From: Burkholderia dolosa
GTDB taxonomy: Bacteria; Pseudomonadota; Gammaproteobacteria; Burkholderiales; Burkholderiaceae
Direction of reading: 5' to 3'
Assembly (NCBI RefSeq): GCF_902499135.1
Contig: NZ_CABVPR010000039.1
Location: 1 to 59,064, forward strand
Length of the DNA: 59,064 nt
Part shown: positions 8,716 to 18,963 of the stretch, one piece after another
How the letters are laid out: each line of letters begins with the position of its first letter
How positions within the stretch are numbered: position 1 is the stretch's first letter
The notes under the pieces: model-generated
The model's database searches: none
Told to the model about the DNA's origin: nothing
Seen by the model: the letters and a program-made list of their open reading frames with translations, nothing else
Made by a program: the position numbers and the translations under genes

Positions 8716-9295
8716 GTTCGGTCACCGTGAAGTTGAAGCGCTTCCAGTCGGAACCGAGCGTCCAGTCGCGGTTGTTCACCGCGTCGACCTGGAACGGCTT
8801 CGGCATCAGCGCGGTGTCGAGCTGCATCCGCACCGACGCCGTATAGGTTTCGCCGGCGCGCACCTGGTTGCGGTCGATCACGTGCCACGACGTGATGTGC
8901 TTGACGACCGCGAGCGCGTCCTTCAGCGTGCCGAAGCCGAGCTGCAGGCCGCCGGTCGACACGCGGTACTCGCGCGTGAGCGGCTGGAACGACAGGCGAA
9001 TCGTCTGCGACACCGACACGGGCTGCTCGTCGAACCAGTACCAGCGCGCGCGGCTCAGCTCGAAGTCGGTCGTGAAGTACAGCGGAATGCCTTTGTTGAC
9101 GGCATCCTCGAGGTTCGGATTGAGTTCGAAATCGAAGCGGGCGTCGAGGCTCCAGCCGTTTCCGTCTGCCTGCAGCGACGCACGCTGCACGGCGATCGAT
9201 TCGGCGTGCGCGGGCCGAATGACGGCCAGGCACAGCGTCAATGCGGCCATCAGGACGGCCGCGAGCCGAAGTGGAAAAAGGTGTTGGGTCGTCAC
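8705..9295 (-). CDS. DUF4390 exported protein
   Basis: 196 aa with an N-terminal signal peptide (hydrophobic core LAAVLMAALTLCLAVI, cleavage likely after AHA). The rest matches the beta-rich DUF4390 family found just upstream of ntrY-like kinases and downstream of rsmB in betaproteobacteria. Molecular function is unknown; the conserved position suggests an accessory periplasmic role for the sensor kinase. It overlaps rsmB by 4 bases (ATGA) and the kinase gene by 11. Confidence 0.88.
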   Translation of the reverse strand: MTTQHLFPLRLAAVLMAALTLCLAVIRPAHAESIAVQRASLQADGNGWSLDARFDFELNPNLEDAVNKGIPLYFTTDFELSRARWYWFDEQPVSVSQTIRLSFQPLTREYRVSTGGLQLGFGTLKDALAVVKHITSWHVIDRNQVRAGETYTASVRMQLDTALMPKPFQVDAVNNRDWTLGSDWKRFNFTVTERAK

Positions 9296-10695
9296 CGTTT
9301 CTGAAACCGCGCGTAGAAGAATCCGTCGTGATCGGTGTTCGGGCCGGAGGCGCCGGTAGTCGCCGCCCGGTGCGCCGCGCCGGGAGCGGCGCTCGGCAGC
9401 AGCTGGCCGGGCGCGTCCAATCGTACCGCATCTTCACAGGCCGCTTCAAACCAGCGCGCCTGCGATTCGCCTTCCTCCGGAAAGATCGAGCACGTGACGT
9501 ACAGCAGTTCGCCGCCCGGCTTCACGAGCGGCCACAGCGCCGACAGGATGCGGCGCTGCTCCGCGACGAGCGCCGGGATGTCGGTTGCGCGGCGCAGCCA
9601 GCGGATGTCGGGATGCCGGCGCACGATGCCCGATGCCGAACACGGCACGTCGGCCAGAATCCGGTCGAACGGGCGACCGTCGTACCAGGTGTCGGGTGCG
9701 CCCGCATCGCCGACGCGCACCTCCGCGTCGAGCGACAGGCGAGCAAGGTTCTCGCCGATGCGCGCCGCACGGTTTGCATCGCTCTCGAGCGCGACGACTT
9801 CGGCATCGGCCAGTTCGAGGATGTGGCCGGTCTTGCCGCCCGGTGCCGCGCACGCGTCGAGCACGCGCATGCCGTCGCGCACGTCGAGCCATTCGGCCGC
9901 GAGCTGCGCGCCGGCATCCTGCACCGATACGATGCCGTCAGCGAAACCGGGAATGCGGTCGACCGGCAGCGCCGATGCGAGCCGCACTGCATGACGACCG
10001 ATTGCGGCCGCTTCGATTCCGCTTGCGTGCAGTGTGTCGAGATACGCATCGACGCTCGTGCGACGTGCGTTTACGCGCAGCGTCAGCGGGCCCTGGCGCT
10101 CGCCGGCCGCCAGGATCGCCTGCCATGCATCGGGCCACGCGTGCTTCACTGCGTCGATCCACCACGCCCGGTAATTCCAGCGCGCGACAGGATCGTCCTG
10201 CATCGCCGCAACGATCGCATCGCGCTCGCGCAGGAAACGACGCAGCACCGCGTTGACCATTCCCTTCGCGAACGCGCATTCGCGGCGTGCGGCGGTCGCG
10301 GTGACGGCCTGATCGACGACGGTGAACGGCGGATACGCGGCCTCGTCGGGCGCGTCGAGCAGCAGCGCGAGCGCGCCGGCGAGCACTCCATGCACGTGGG
10401 CTGGCGGCGCCTTGCTGACGAGCTTGCCGATCAGCCAGTCGACGCTGCCGAGGCGGCGCATCGTCCGATACGCGACGTCCTGCGTCGCACCGCGCGCGAG
10501 CGGCTGCGCGCCGGACGGCATCTGCGCGAACACGGCGGAAAGCGCGGCCGGCAGCGCGGTGCCGCGTCGCACCGCGTCGACCGCCTGCGCGGCCGCGTCC
10601 AGCGCGAAGCCGAGCGAATCGGGCGCCACGTGCAGCGCGGACAGGCGCGCCGGGCGGCCGGATGAAGATGGGGCGGTGGAACGGGTTCGTGTCAT
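9292..10695 (-). CDS. rsmB: 16S rRNA (cytosine-967) methyltransferase RsmB
   Basis: 467 aa. An N-terminal NusB-like RNA-binding domain (about residues 30-160) is followed by a SAM-dependent m5C methyltransferase domain. DACAAPGGKTGHILE binds SAM; the catalytic motifs DVPCSASG and YVTCSIFPEE each carry the expected cysteine. The ATG at 10695 gives MTRTRSTAP, whereas the longer frame to 10773 adds Arg/Pro-rich residues. It is the first gene of rsmB-DUF4390-ntrY-ntrX. Confidence 0.95.
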   Translation of the reverse strand: MTRTRSTAPSSSGRPARLSALHVAPDSLGFALDAAAQAVDAVRRGTALPAALSAVFAQMPSGAQPLARGATQDVAYRTMRRLGSVDWLIGKLVSKAPPAHVHGVLAGALALLLDAPDEAAYPPFTVVDQAVTATAARRECAFAKGMVNAVLRRFLRERDAIVAAMQDDPVARWNYRAWWIDAVKHAWPDAWQAILAAGERQGPLTLRVNARRTSVDAYLDTLHASGIEAAAIGRHAVRLASALPVDRIPGFADGIVSVQDAGAQLAAEWLDVRDGMRVLDACAAPGGKTGHILELADAEVVALESDANRAARIGENLARLSLDAEVRVGDAGAPDTWYDGRPFDRILADVPCSASGIVRRHPDIRWLRRATDIPALVAEQRRILSALWPLVKPGGELLYVTCSIFPEEGESQARWFEAACEDAVRLDAPGQLLPSAAPGAAHRAATTGASGPNTDHDGFFYARFQKR

Positions 10696-10832
10696 CGGAG
10701 CGAGATCGGCAAACGGGCGCGGCAGGCGGCGGAGCCCGGCAACGCGCAGCTGCCGCGCTGCCGGACCGCGCATTGTAGCGTGCGGCCCATGCGCCCCCGT
10801 TACGGACCTCGCAAGTGAGCGTGCAAATGAAA

Positions 10833-10860
10833 CACCCCGCAGCGCGAAACATGCGGGGTG
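10833..10860 (-). terminator. Hairpin terminator downstream of htpX
   Basis: A 9-bp inverted repeat (CACCCCGCA / TGCGGGGTG) with a 10-base loop lies between the htpX stop and rsmB. On the minus strand it is followed by TTTCATTTG, a weak T-tract. Confidence 0.6.
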
Positions 10861-10903
10861 CCGAGTCGGGCGCGGCGCGGCGATCGCCGCGCGACGCTGC
10901 CGG

Positions 10904-11761
10904 TCAGTCGAAGCGGCCGGTGCGCGCCATCTCCATCAGGCGCGCGATGCGCTCTTCGGTGGCCGGGTGCGTGGAGAACAGATTCTGCAGGCCGCCGCCG
11001 TGCAGCGGGTTCATGATCATCATCTGCGCGGTGGCCGGGTGCGCTTCCGCCGCCAGGAACGGAATGCCGGCCGCATAGCGATGAATCTTGTCGAGCGCAG
11101 TCGCGAGCGCCTGCGGGTCGCCGGAAATCTGCGCGCCGCCGCGGTCGGCCTCGAACTCGCGCGCACGCGAAATCGCCATCTGAATCAGTGCGCCTGCAAT
11201 CGGCGCGAGCAGCGCGACGGCAATGCCCGCGATCGGGTTGACCGGCCGGCCGTTCTCGTCGCGGCCGCCGAAGAACATCGCGAAGTTCGCGAGCGCCGAA
11301 ATTGCGCCCGCCATCGTCGCGGTGATCGTCGAGATCAGAATGTCGCGATGCTTCACGTGGGCCAGCTCGTGCGCCATCACGCCGCGCATCTCGCGCTCGG
11401 ACAGCACGCGCAGGATGCCGGTCGTCGCGGCAACGGCCGCATGCTCGGGATTGCGTCCGGTGGCAAACGCGTTCGGCGCATCCTCGTTGATCAGATAGAC
11501 GCGCGGCATCGGCAGGTTCGCTCGCGTCGCGAGTTCGCGCACCATCCGGTAGAACTGCGGCGCGGTGGTCTCGTCGACTTCCTGCGCGTTGTACATGCGC
11601 AGCACCATCTTGTCGGAGAACCAGTACGAGAAGAAATTCATGCCGAGCGCGAACAGCAGCGCGATCGTCATGCCGCGCGAACCGCCGATCATCCCGCCGA
11701 TCACGATGAACAGGGCCGTGATCGCGGCCATCAGCATCGCCGTTTTGACCCAATTGAACAT
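10904..11761 (-). CDS. htpX: Membrane zinc metalloprotease HtpX
   Basis: 285 aa M48 peptidase of inner-membrane quality control, working alongside FtsH. It has two N-terminal membrane segments ([16 protein letters not shown] and [16 protein letters not shown]), the zinc motif [10 protein letters not shown], two further hydrophobic segments, and the third zinc ligand in EFEADRGGA. The ATG at 11761 has AAGGAG six bases upstream; a GTG six bases earlier is in frame but would overlap the ribosome-binding site. Confidence 0.95.
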   Translation of the reverse strand: MFNWVKTAMLMAAITALFIVIGGMIGGSRGMTIALLFALGMNFFSYWFSDKMVLRMYNAQEVDETTAPQFYRMVRELATRANLPMPRVYLINEDAPNAFATGRNPEHAAVAATTGILRVLSEREMRGVMAHELAHVKHRDILISTITATMAGAISALANFAMFFGGRDENGRPVNPIAGIAVALLAPIAGALIQMAISRAREFEADRGGAQISGDPQALATALDKIHRYAAGIPFLAAEAHPATAQMMIMNPLHGGGLQNLFSTHPATEERIARLMEMARTGRFD

Positions 11762-11857
11762 ACCCACTCCTTATCCGGGGACTTGCCGCGCATCATCCCG
11801 CGCGGCGGCAAATTGTAAGCGATTTGTTAGATAAGGGCGCGCCGGAAAAATTCAATC

Positions 11858-12499
11858 TCAGCGTTGCGACGTGGCGAGCCGCAGGCCGAGCCCGACGAAC
11901 GCGCTGCCGACGGTGCGATCGAGCCATTTCTTGACGCCCGGCTTGCCGGAAAAGCGGCGCGTCACGCTGCCCGCGATCCATGCGATCAGGCTGTTCCAGA
12001 TTGTGCTCATCACAACGAACACGGCGCCGAGGGTCAGGAACGCGAGCGCCTTGTGCGGACTGTCGGCCGATACGAACTGCGGGAAGAACGACACGAAGAA
12101 CAATACGACCTTCGGATTCAGCACGTTCGTCCAGAAGCCCTGCAGGAACAACTGGCGAAGCGGCTTGGCGGGCGCCGCCTGCGTCGCGCCGGCGCCCGTC
12201 GGCACGTCGGTGTGCTTCGCGACGATCATCCGCACGCCGAGGTAGATCAGATACGCGGCACCCACCAGCTTGATGACGGTGAACGCAGCAGCCGACGCCG
12301 CGAGCAGCGCAGTCAGCCCGAACGCGCACGCAAGCGCATGCACGCAGCAGCCGGCCGAAATGCCGAGCGCCGACATCAGGCCCGCGCCGCGGCCTTGCGC
12401 GACGCTGCGGCCGACGATGTACGCCGTGTCGGGCCCCGGCGTGACGTTCAGCAGGAAAACCGCGAGCAGGAAGAAACCGAAATGGGTAATGCCCAGCAT
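11858..12499 (-). CDS. LysE/RhtB family amino-acid exporter
   Basis: 213 aa, six hydrophobic segments, family signature LNVTPGPDTAYIVGRS near residue 17 and a conserved second half (FWTNVLNPKVVLFFVSFFPQF). LysE-family permeases export amino acids such as threonine, homoserine or lysine using proton-motive force. Substrate cannot be decided from sequence. Confidence 0.9.
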   Translation of the reverse strand: MLGITHFGFFLLAVFLLNVTPGPDTAYIVGRSVAQGRGAGLMSALGISAGCCVHALACAFGLTALLAASAAAFTVIKLVGAAYLIYLGVRMIVAKHTDVPTGAGATQAAPAKPLRQLFLQGFWTNVLNPKVVLFFVSFFPQFVSADSPHKALAFLTLGAVFVVMSTIWNSLIAWIAGSVTRRFSGKPGVKKWLDRTVGSAFVGLGLRLATSQR

Positions 12500-12609
12500 G
12501 ACAACCTCGAGATCTGAGAGCGCCCGGAAATTCTACGCGTGCGTGCCACCTCGCGCGAGTCGGCCATCCGGCCGATTGTGCGCGGCCTGCCGATCGTGTC
12601 GAATGACGG

Positions 12610-13593
12610 TCACGCTTCGTCGGGCAACGCGAAGCGCTGGCCCGCGGCGAGCGGCGAGCCGGCCAGGAATTCGCGTGCAGGCAAGCGCTTGCCGCCCGGC
12701 TTCTGCAGCTGGGTCACGCGCAGCGCGCCGCTGCCGCACGCGACGATCACGCCGTCCGGCGCCGCGTCGACGATCGTGCCGGGCGCCGCTTCGACGCGCG
12801 CTGACAGCGGTTCGGCGGCCCACAGCTTGATTGCCGCGCCGTCGAGGGTCGCGACACCGCCGGGGAACGGATCGAATGCGCGCACCTGACGTGCGAGCAC
12901 GTCGGCAGGCTTGCGCCAGTCCAGCGCCGCTTCGTGCTTGCCGATCTTTTCCGCATAGGTCGCGCCGTCGGCCGGCTGCGGCGTCGCGGGCAGCGTGCCG
13001 TCGCGCTCCAGCCGCGCGAGCGCATCGACGATGAGCCGCGCGCCTTCGGCGGCGAGCCGGTCGTGCAGTGTCGACGTGGTGTCGTCGGGCGCGATCGCGA
13101 TACGCGCTTCGTCGATCATCGCGCCCGTGTCGAGCCCGGCGTCCATCTGCATCAACGTGACGCCCGTCTCGGCGTCGCCCGCTTCGATCGCGCGGTGGAT
13201 CGGCGCGGCGCCGCGCCAGCGCGGCAGCAGCGACGCGTGGATGTTGATGCAGCCGTGGCGCGGAATGTCGAGCACTTCCTGCGGCAGCAGCAGGCCGTAC
13301 GCGGCAACCACCATCACGTCGTGCGGCGTCGCGCGCAGCAGCTCGAGCGCGCCGGCCGCCTCGGCCGGGTACTTTCCCGCACGGCGTAGCGACGGCGGCT
13401 GCGCGACGGGCATCCCGTGCTCGACCGCATAGCGCTTCACCGCGCTCGCCTGCAGCTTCATCCCGCGGCCGGCCGGGCGATCGGGCTGCGTGAGCACGAG
13501 CGGCACCGGAAAACCGGCATCGTGGATCGCGGCCAGCGCGGCCGCGGCAAATTCCGGCGTGCCGGCAAAAATCACGCGCAACGTATGGGTCAT
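12610..13593 (-). CDS. fmt: Methionyl-tRNA formyltransferase
   Basis: 327 aa. It formylates the initiator Met-tRNA using 10-formyltetrahydrofolate. The formyltransferase core includes the catalytic N/H/D set in [18 protein letters not shown] and the downstream [17 protein letters not shown]-terminal OB-like domain follows (LPAREFLAG region). It is paired with def on the same strand with a 34-base gap, the normal arrangement. Confidence 0.97.
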   Translation of the reverse strand: MTHTLRVIFAGTPEFAAAALAAIHDAGFPVPLVLTQPDRPAGRGMKLQASAVKRYAVEHGMPVAQPPSLRRAGKYPAEAAGALELLRATPHDVMVVAAYGLLLPQEVLDIPRHGCINIHASLLPRWRGAAPIHRAIEAGDAETGVTLMQMDAGLDTGAMIDEARIAIAPDDTTSTLHDRLAAEGARLIVDALARLERDGTLPATPQPADGATYAEKIGKHEAALDWRKPADVLARQVRAFDPFPGGVATLDGAAIKLWAAEPLSARVEAAPGTIVDAAPDGVIVACGSGALRVTQLQKPGGKRLPAREFLAGSPLAAGQRFALPDEA

Positions 13594-13627
13594 GACAGCG
13601 TTCGGGGTCGGGCAGGGCGCACGCGCA

Positions 13628-14131
13628 TCACATCGCGCGTTCGAGTTTCTTCATCTTCGTCTTGATCCGGCTCTGCTTGAGCGGCGACAGATATTCGACG
13701 AACACGCGCCCCATCAGGTGATCCATTTCGTGCTGGATGCACACGGCGAGCAGACCCTCGCAATCGAGCTCGAACGTCTCGCCGTTCTCGTTGAGCGCCC
13801 GCACGCGCACGCGATCCGGACGCTCGACTTCGTCGTAGATGCCGGGCACCGACAGACAGCCTTCTTCGTAGACCTGCTTCGCGTCGCTCGACCAGACGAT
13901 CTCCGGGTTGATGAACGCACGCAGTTCATTCTTTTCTTCGGAGACGTCAATCACGATCACGCGCTCGTGCACGTCGACCTGCGTCGCCGCAAGGCCGATG
14001 CCGGGCGCTGCGTACATCGTCTCGGCCATGTCGGCGACGAGCTTGCGGATCCGATCGTCGACCTTGTCGACGGGCTTGGCGACCTTGTGCAGCCGCTTGT
14101 CCGGGTAGTGAAGAATGTTCAGCAAAGCCAT
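13628..14131 (-). CDS. def: Peptide deformylase
   Basis: 167 aa iron/zinc hydrolase that removes the N-formyl group from nascent proteins. All three motifs are intact: [17 protein letters not shown] with the metal-binding cysteine, and HEMDH. The ATG at 14131 gives the canonical [14 protein letters not shown]. It is transcribed before fmt and divergently from dprA. Confidence 0.97.
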   Translation of the reverse strand: MALLNILHYPDKRLHKVAKPVDKVDDRIRKLVADMAETMYAAPGIGLAATQVDVHERVIVIDVSEEKNELRAFINPEIVWSSDAKQVYEEGCLSVPGIYDEVERPDRVRVRALNENGETFELDCEGLLAVCIQHEMDHLMGRVFVEYLSPLKQSRIKTKMKKLERAM

Positions 14132-14361
14132 GGTGTTCGTATTCGGTGAAACGGCGCGCCGCATCGGCCATCCGGCCAGCTGGCGCCGCCGCCGGGATGC
14201 AATGAAGATGAGGCGGATGCGCGGCGAATCAATGCCGCGCATCACGCCTCCTGCAATCGGTCGGGCGCCTGCGCGCGCGGCCTTTGTCGAGTATTTCGGA
14301 TGATGAAAATTTTATCATGGTGCCCGACGGTCCGCTGGCTACCGCGTTCGAGGGGAGCGTC

Positions 14362-15639
14362 ATGCCGCCGCACGCGCTGAACCCGGCCACGCTGCGCGCG
14401 TGGCTGCAGTTCGCGCATGCGCCGGGCCTCTCGCCCGTCGTGCTGCAGATGTTGCTCGACGCATTCGGCTCGCCGACTGCGCTGCTGCGCGCGTCCGACG
14501 AAGCGATCGCGGCCGTCGCCAGTCCGGCCGCCGCTCGGGCCGTACGCGCGAGCGAGCGATCCGACCTCGACGCATGCACCGACGCCGCACTCGCATGGCT
14601 GGATGCGCCCGGCAATGCGATCGTCACGCTCGGCGATCCCGCTTATCCGCCGCGGCTTCGCGACCTGCACGATCCGCCGCCGCTGCTATATGTAAAGGGC
14701 CGGCTCGATCTGCTGCACGCGCGCAGCGTCGCGATCGTCGGCAGCCGTCATGCGACGCCGCAAGGGCTCGCCGATGCGACGCACTTCGCGCGCACGTTGT
14801 CCGACGCCGGTCTCGCGATCGTATCGGGCCTCGCGCTCGGCATCGACGGCGCCGCGCATCGCGGCGGGCTCGACGGGCGGGCGAGCACGATCGCGGTGAT
14901 TGCGACCGGCGCCGACCTCGTCTATCCGGCGCGGCACCGCGCGCTCGCCCATGAGGTCGCCGCGCGCGGCGCGATCGTGTCCGAATGGCCGCTCGGCACG
15001 CCGGCCCGCGCGTCGCATTTTCCGCAGCGCAACCGGCTGATCGCGGCGCTGGCCGTCGGCGTGCTGGTCGTGGAGGCCGCGCCGCGTTCCGGCTCGCTGA
15101 TCACCGCGCGCCTCGCCAACGAGCTCGGACGCGACGTGTTCGCGATACCGGGCTCGATCCACGCGCCGCTCGCGCAGGGCTGCCATGCGTTGATCCGCGA
15201 CGGCGCGAAGCTGACCGCGACGCCGCTCGACGTGCTCGAGGAATACGGGCTCGGCGAAGCAGTGGCTGGCGGCGAATGTGCGCGCAGCAATGAAGGAGCG
15301 AACCCCAATAACGCAAATCGAACCGTCGGCATCGCGCCGGTCAGCGGTGAGGGCAAGCCCGCCCCGACCGTTTCGCCGAATGCTTGCGCCGCGCCGGACG
15401 CAGCGCAGCCGCCCGCGTGCACGCCGTCCGAGCGCGCGGTGCTCGCGGCGCTGGGATACGGCCCCGTCACGTACGAATGGCTGGCCGAGCACAGCGGGCT
15501 GTCCGACGACGCACTGCATCGCGCGCTGCTCGCGCTCGAGTTGGCCGGACGCGTTGCGAGCGTCGCGGGCGGGCGCTTCGCGCGGCTCGATGCCGCACCC
15601 ACCCCGGCTGCGCACGGCATGCTACATTCCGGCGCATAG
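14362..15639 (+). CDS. dprA: DNA-processing protein DprA (chromosomal copy)
   Basis: 425 aa. DprA loads RecA on incoming single-stranded DNA during transformation. It has an N-terminal helical region, the SLOG/Rossmann core (GSRHATPQG, SGLALGIDGAAHRGG, FPQRNRLIAALA, RSGSLITARLA), a variable linker near residue 300-350 and a C-terminal winged helix (TPSERAVLAALGYG). I favour the ATG at 14362, preceded by GAGGGGAG; ATG 14317 and TTG 14284 are in frame but lack good ribosome-binding sites. It serves as the reference for the divergent island homologue at 29635. Confidence 0.93.
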   Translation: MPPHALNPATLRAWLQFAHAPGLSPVVLQMLLDAFGSPTALLRASDEAIAAVASPAAARAVRASERSDLDACTDAALAWLDAPGNAIVTLGDPAYPPRLRDLHDPPPLLYVKGRLDLLHARSVAIVGSRHATPQGLADATHFARTLSDAGLAIVSGLALGIDGAAHRGGLDGRASTIAVIATGADLVYPARHRALAHEVAARGAIVSEWPLGTPARASHFPQRNRLIAALAVGVLVVEAAPRSGSLITARLANELGRDVFAIPGSIHAPLAQGCHALIRDGAKLTATPLDVLEEYGLGEAVAGGECARSNEGANPNNANRTVGIAPVSGEGKPAPTVSPNACAAPDAAQPPACTPSERAVLAALGYGPVTYEWLAEHSGLSDDALHRALLALELAGRVASVAGGRFARLDAAPTPAAHGMLHSGA

Positions 15640-15673
15640 GGCGGCCGCGCCGCCGACGACATCCAAGGAAACC

Positions 15674-16054
15674 ATGCCCGCGCTGAATCTCGACACCGAT
15701 GCGGACCGGATCGCCGAGCGCCTCGCCGATCCCGGCACGCTGCTGGTCGCGTGCCTGTGCGCCGAGTGGTGCGGCACGTGCCGCGACTATCGGGCGGCCT
15801 TCGACCAGCTGGCCGACGCACATCCCGACGCCTGCTTTGCGTGGATCGACATCGAAACGCATGCCGATCGGCTCGACGATCTCGACGTCGAAAATTTCCC
15901 GACGATCCTGATCGAGGACGCGAACACCGCCCGCTTTTTCGGCACGGTGCTGCCGCATGCGGCGATCGTCGAGCGAATGCTGTCCGACCTCAGCGCCGTG
16001 CCCGGCGCACCGCACGCACCGAAATTGCGCAACGTGCTCGCCGTCGAAGCCTGA
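15674..16054 (+). CDS. Thioredoxin-like protein
   Basis: 126 aa, thioredoxin fold with the active-site motif WCGTC (C33 and C36; WCGPC in classical thioredoxin) and the cis-proline loop ENFPTILIE. It is probably a cytoplasmic disulfide reductase or redox carrier; no signal peptide. It follows dprA by 34 bases, with AAGGAA upstream of the ATG. Confidence 0.85.
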   Translation: MPALNLDTDADRIAERLADPGTLLVACLCAEWCGTCRDYRAAFDQLADAHPDACFAWIDIETHADRLDDLDVENFPTILIEDANTARFFGTVLPHAAIVERMLSDLSAVPGAPHAPKLRNVLAVEA

Positions 16055-16246
16055 AACCGCACGCCGGCCGGGAGATCGCGCGCGGCGACTGCGCGCTGCC
16101 CGGCCCGACGCTTGCCCCCGTGGCGGCCCCCCTCTATGATGAGCCGCTTTTTACACGCCCAGCCGCCGTCGCTGCCGCGTGTGCTATAAAGCCGTCGTAA
16201 AAGGGACCCACAACCGGCGAATCCGGTCTACCAACACACATCTGTC

Positions 16247-18841
16247 ATGTCCAAAGCACTGATCATTGCGGAAAAGCCTTCTGTCGCGAACGACATCGCG
16301 CGCGCTTTGGGCGGCTTTACCAAGCATGACGAATACTACGAGAGCGACGAATACGTCCTTTCGTCCGCGGTCGGCCACCTGCTCGAAATCGCCGCCCCGG
16401 AAGAGTACGAGGTCAAGCGCGGGAAGTGGAGCTTCGCGCATCTGCCCGTCATCCCGCCGCATTTCGACCTGAACCCGATCGCAAAAAGCGAGTCGCGCCT
16501 GAAGGTGCTGACCAAGCTGATGAAACGCAAGGACGTCGATCGCCTGATCAACGCATGCGACGCGGGGCGCGAGGGCGAGCTGATTTTCCGCCTGATCGTC
16601 CAGCACGCGAAGGCGAAGCAGCCGGTCCAGCGCCTGTGGCTGCAATCGATGACGCCGCAGGCGATCCGCGACGGCTTCGCGCACCTGCGCAGCGACGCGG
16701 ACATGCAGCCGCTCGCCGACGCCGCGCGCTGCCGCTCGGAAGCCGACTGGCTCGTCGGGATCAACGGCACCCGTGCGATGACCGCGTTCAACAGCAAGGG
16801 CGGCGGCTTTTTCCTGACTACCGTCGGTCGCGTTCAAACGCCAACGTTGTCGATCGTCGTCGAACGCGAAGAGAAAATCCGTCGTTTCGTCCCGCGCGAC
16901 TATTGGGAAGTGAAAGCCGAATTCGCGTGCGCGGGCGGCTTCTACGAAGGCAGGTGGTTCGACCCGAAATTCAAGCGGGACGAATTCGATCCGGAGAAGC
17001 GCGACTCGCGCCTGTGGAGCTTGCCGGCCGCCGAAACGATCGTCGCCGCATGCCGCGATCAGCTCGGCACGGTCAGCGAAGAATCGAAGCCGTCGACGCA
17101 GCTGTCGCCGCTGCTATTCGACCTGACGAGCCTGCAGCGCGAAGCGAACAGCCGCTTCGGCTTCTCCGCGAAGAATACGCTCGGGCTCGCGCAGGCGCTG
17201 TACGAAAAGCACAAGGTGCTGACCTACCCGCGTACCGACGCACGTGCGCTGCCGGAGGACTACATCGCCACGGTGAAGTCGACGCTCGAGATGCTCAAGG
17301 AGAGCCACAACTACCTGCCGCACGCGAAGCAGGTGCTCGACAAGAACTGGGTAAAGCCGAACAAGCGGATCTTCGACAATTCGAAGATCAGCGACCACTT
17401 CGCGATCATCCCGACGCTGCAGGCGCCGAAGTCGCTGTCCGAGCCGGAGCAGAAGCTGTACGACCTCGTCGTGAAGCGTTTCCTCGCGGTGTTCTTCCCG
17501 GCTGCCGAATTCCGCGTGACGACGCGGATCACCGAAGTCGCCGGCCATCACTTCAAGACCGAAGGCAAGGTGCTCGTCGAGCCCGGCTGGCTGCAGGTTT
17601 ACGGCCGCGACGCCGAAGGCGCCGATGCGAATCTCGTGCCGGTGCAGAAGGACGAGAAGGTGAAGACCGACGAAATCGCGGCCGTCGCGCTCGTCACGAA
17701 ACCGCCGGCACGCTACTCGGAAGCGACGCTGCTGTCGGCGATGGAAGGCGCGGGCAAGCTCGTCGAGGACGACGAGCTGCGTGAGGCGATGGCCGCGAAG
17801 GGCCTCGGCACGCCGGCCACGCGCGCGGCGATCATCGAAGGCCTGCTCGGCGAGAAGTACCTCGTGCGCGAAGGCCGCGAGCTGATCCCGACCGCGAAGG
17901 CCTTTCAGCTGATGACGCTGCTGCGCGGGCTCGGCGTGAAGGAACTCACCGCGCCGGAACTCACCGGTGAATGGGAATACAAGCTGTCGCAGATGGAGCG
18001 CGGCAATCTCGGCCGCGATGCGTTCATGCAGGAAATCGCCCGCATGACGCAGCAGATCGTCAAACGGGCGAAGGAATACGACTCCGATACGATCCCGGGC
18101 GATTACGCGACGCTCGAAACGCCGTGCCCGAATTGCGGCGGCCAGGTGAAGGAAAACTATCGCCGCTTCGCGTGCACGAAGTGCGACTTCTCGATCTCGA
18201 AGATTCCGGGTAGCCGCCAGTTCGAGATCGCCGAGGTCGAGGAGCTGCTGCAGAAGAAGGAAATCGGTCCGCTGTCGGGTTTCCGCAGCAAGATGGGGCG
18301 TCCGTTCTCCGCGATTCTTAAGCTGACGTTCGACGACGAGCTGAAAAACTACAAGCTCGAATTCGACTTCGGCCAGGATCAGGGCGGCGACGAGGGCGAA
18401 GCGCCCGACTTTTCCGCGCAGGAGCCGGTCGGCACGTGCCCGAAGTGCAAAGGCCGCGTGTTCGAGCACGGCATGAGCTACGTGTGCGAGCACTCGGTCG
18501 CGAATCCGAAGACGTGCGATTTCCGCTCGGGCAAGGTGATCCTGCAGCAGGAAATCACGCGCGAACAGATGGCGAAGCTGCTCGCCGACGGTCGCACGGA
18601 TCTGCTGCCGAACTTCAAGTCGTCGCGCACGGGCCGCAACTTCAAGGCCTTCCTCGTGAAGCAGCCGGACGGCAAGATCGGGTTCGAATTCGAGAAGAAG
18701 GAGCCGAAGGCCGCCGCGGCGAAGAAGACCGCGAAATCGGCGACGAAGGACGCGGAAACCGTGACGGAAGGCGCCGACGAGAAACCGGCGGCTCGCAAGA
18801 CCGCCGCTCGCAAGACGACGACGCGCAAGACCGGTTCGTAG
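16247..18841 (+). CDS. topB: DNA topoisomerase III
   Basis: 864 aa type IA topoisomerase that decatenates and unlinks DNA strands. The TOPRIM domain has the acidic DAGREGELIF block near residue 105, and the catalytic tyrosine is Y327 in LTYPRTDARALP. Two C-terminal zinc-ribbon-like segments follow (CPNCGG...CTKCDF around residue 627 and CPKCKG...CDF around 730). It ends in a Lys/Ala/Thr-rich tail typical of Burkholderia DNA-binding proteins. Larger than E. coli TopB because of the tail and ribbons. Confidence 0.95.
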   Translation: MSKALIIAEKPSVANDIARALGGFTKHDEYYESDEYVLSSAVGHLLEIAAPEEYEVKRGKWSFAHLPVIPPHFDLNPIAKSESRLKVLTKLMKRKDVDRLINACDAGREGELIFRLIVQHAKAKQPVQRLWLQSMTPQAIRDGFAHLRSDADMQPLADAARCRSEADWLVGINGTRAMTAFNSKGGGFFLTTVGRVQTPTLSIVVEREEKIRRFVPRDYWEVKAEFACAGGFYEGRWFDPKFKRDEFDPEKRDSRLWSLPAAETIVAACRDQLGTVSEESKPSTQLSPLLFDLTSLQREANSRFGFSAKNTLGLAQALYEKHKVLTYPRTDARALPEDYIATVKSTLEMLKESHNYLPHAKQVLDKNWVKPNKRIFDNSKISDHFAIIPTLQAPKSLSEPEQKLYDLVVKRFLAVFFPAAEFRVTTRITEVAGHHFKTEGKVLVEPGWLQVYGRDAEGADANLVPVQKDEKVKTDEIAAVALVTKPPARYSEATLLSAMEGAGKLVEDDELREAMAAKGLGTPATRAAIIEGLLGEKYLVREGRELIPTAKAFQLMTLLRGLGVKELTAPELTGEWEYKLSQMERGNLGRDAFMQEIARMTQQIVKRAKEYDSDTIPGDYATLETPCPNCGGQVKENYRRFACTKCDFSISKIPGSRQFEIAEVEELLQKKEIGPLSGFRSKMGRPFSAILKLTFDDELKNYKLEFDFGQDQGGDEGEAPDFSAQEPVGTCPKCKGRVFEHGMSYVCEHSVANPKTCDFRSGKVILQQEITREQMAKLLADGRTDLLPNFKSSRTGRNFKAFLVKQPDGKIGFEFEKKEPKAAAAKKTAKSATKDAETVTEGADEKPAARKTAARKTTTRKTGS

Positions 18842-18910
18842 GAACGGCGGGCACCGCGGCGCGATTTTTTGCGCAGAAGCGGTGCATCGATGCCGGCGAC
18901 CGGCAATAAA

Positions 18911-18940
18911 AAACGCGGATCGAGCAGTCGATCCGCGTTT
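18911..18940. terminator. Bidirectional terminator between topB and the LysR gene
   Basis: A perfect 13-bp stem (AAACGCGGATCGA / TCGATCCGCGTTT) with GCAG loop, flanked by A-runs on the left and TTTTTCTTT on the right. It can terminate topB on the plus strand and the converging lysR-type gene on the minus strand. Confidence 0.9.
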
Positions 18941-18963
18941 TTCTTTGTGTCGGCCGCGCGTCG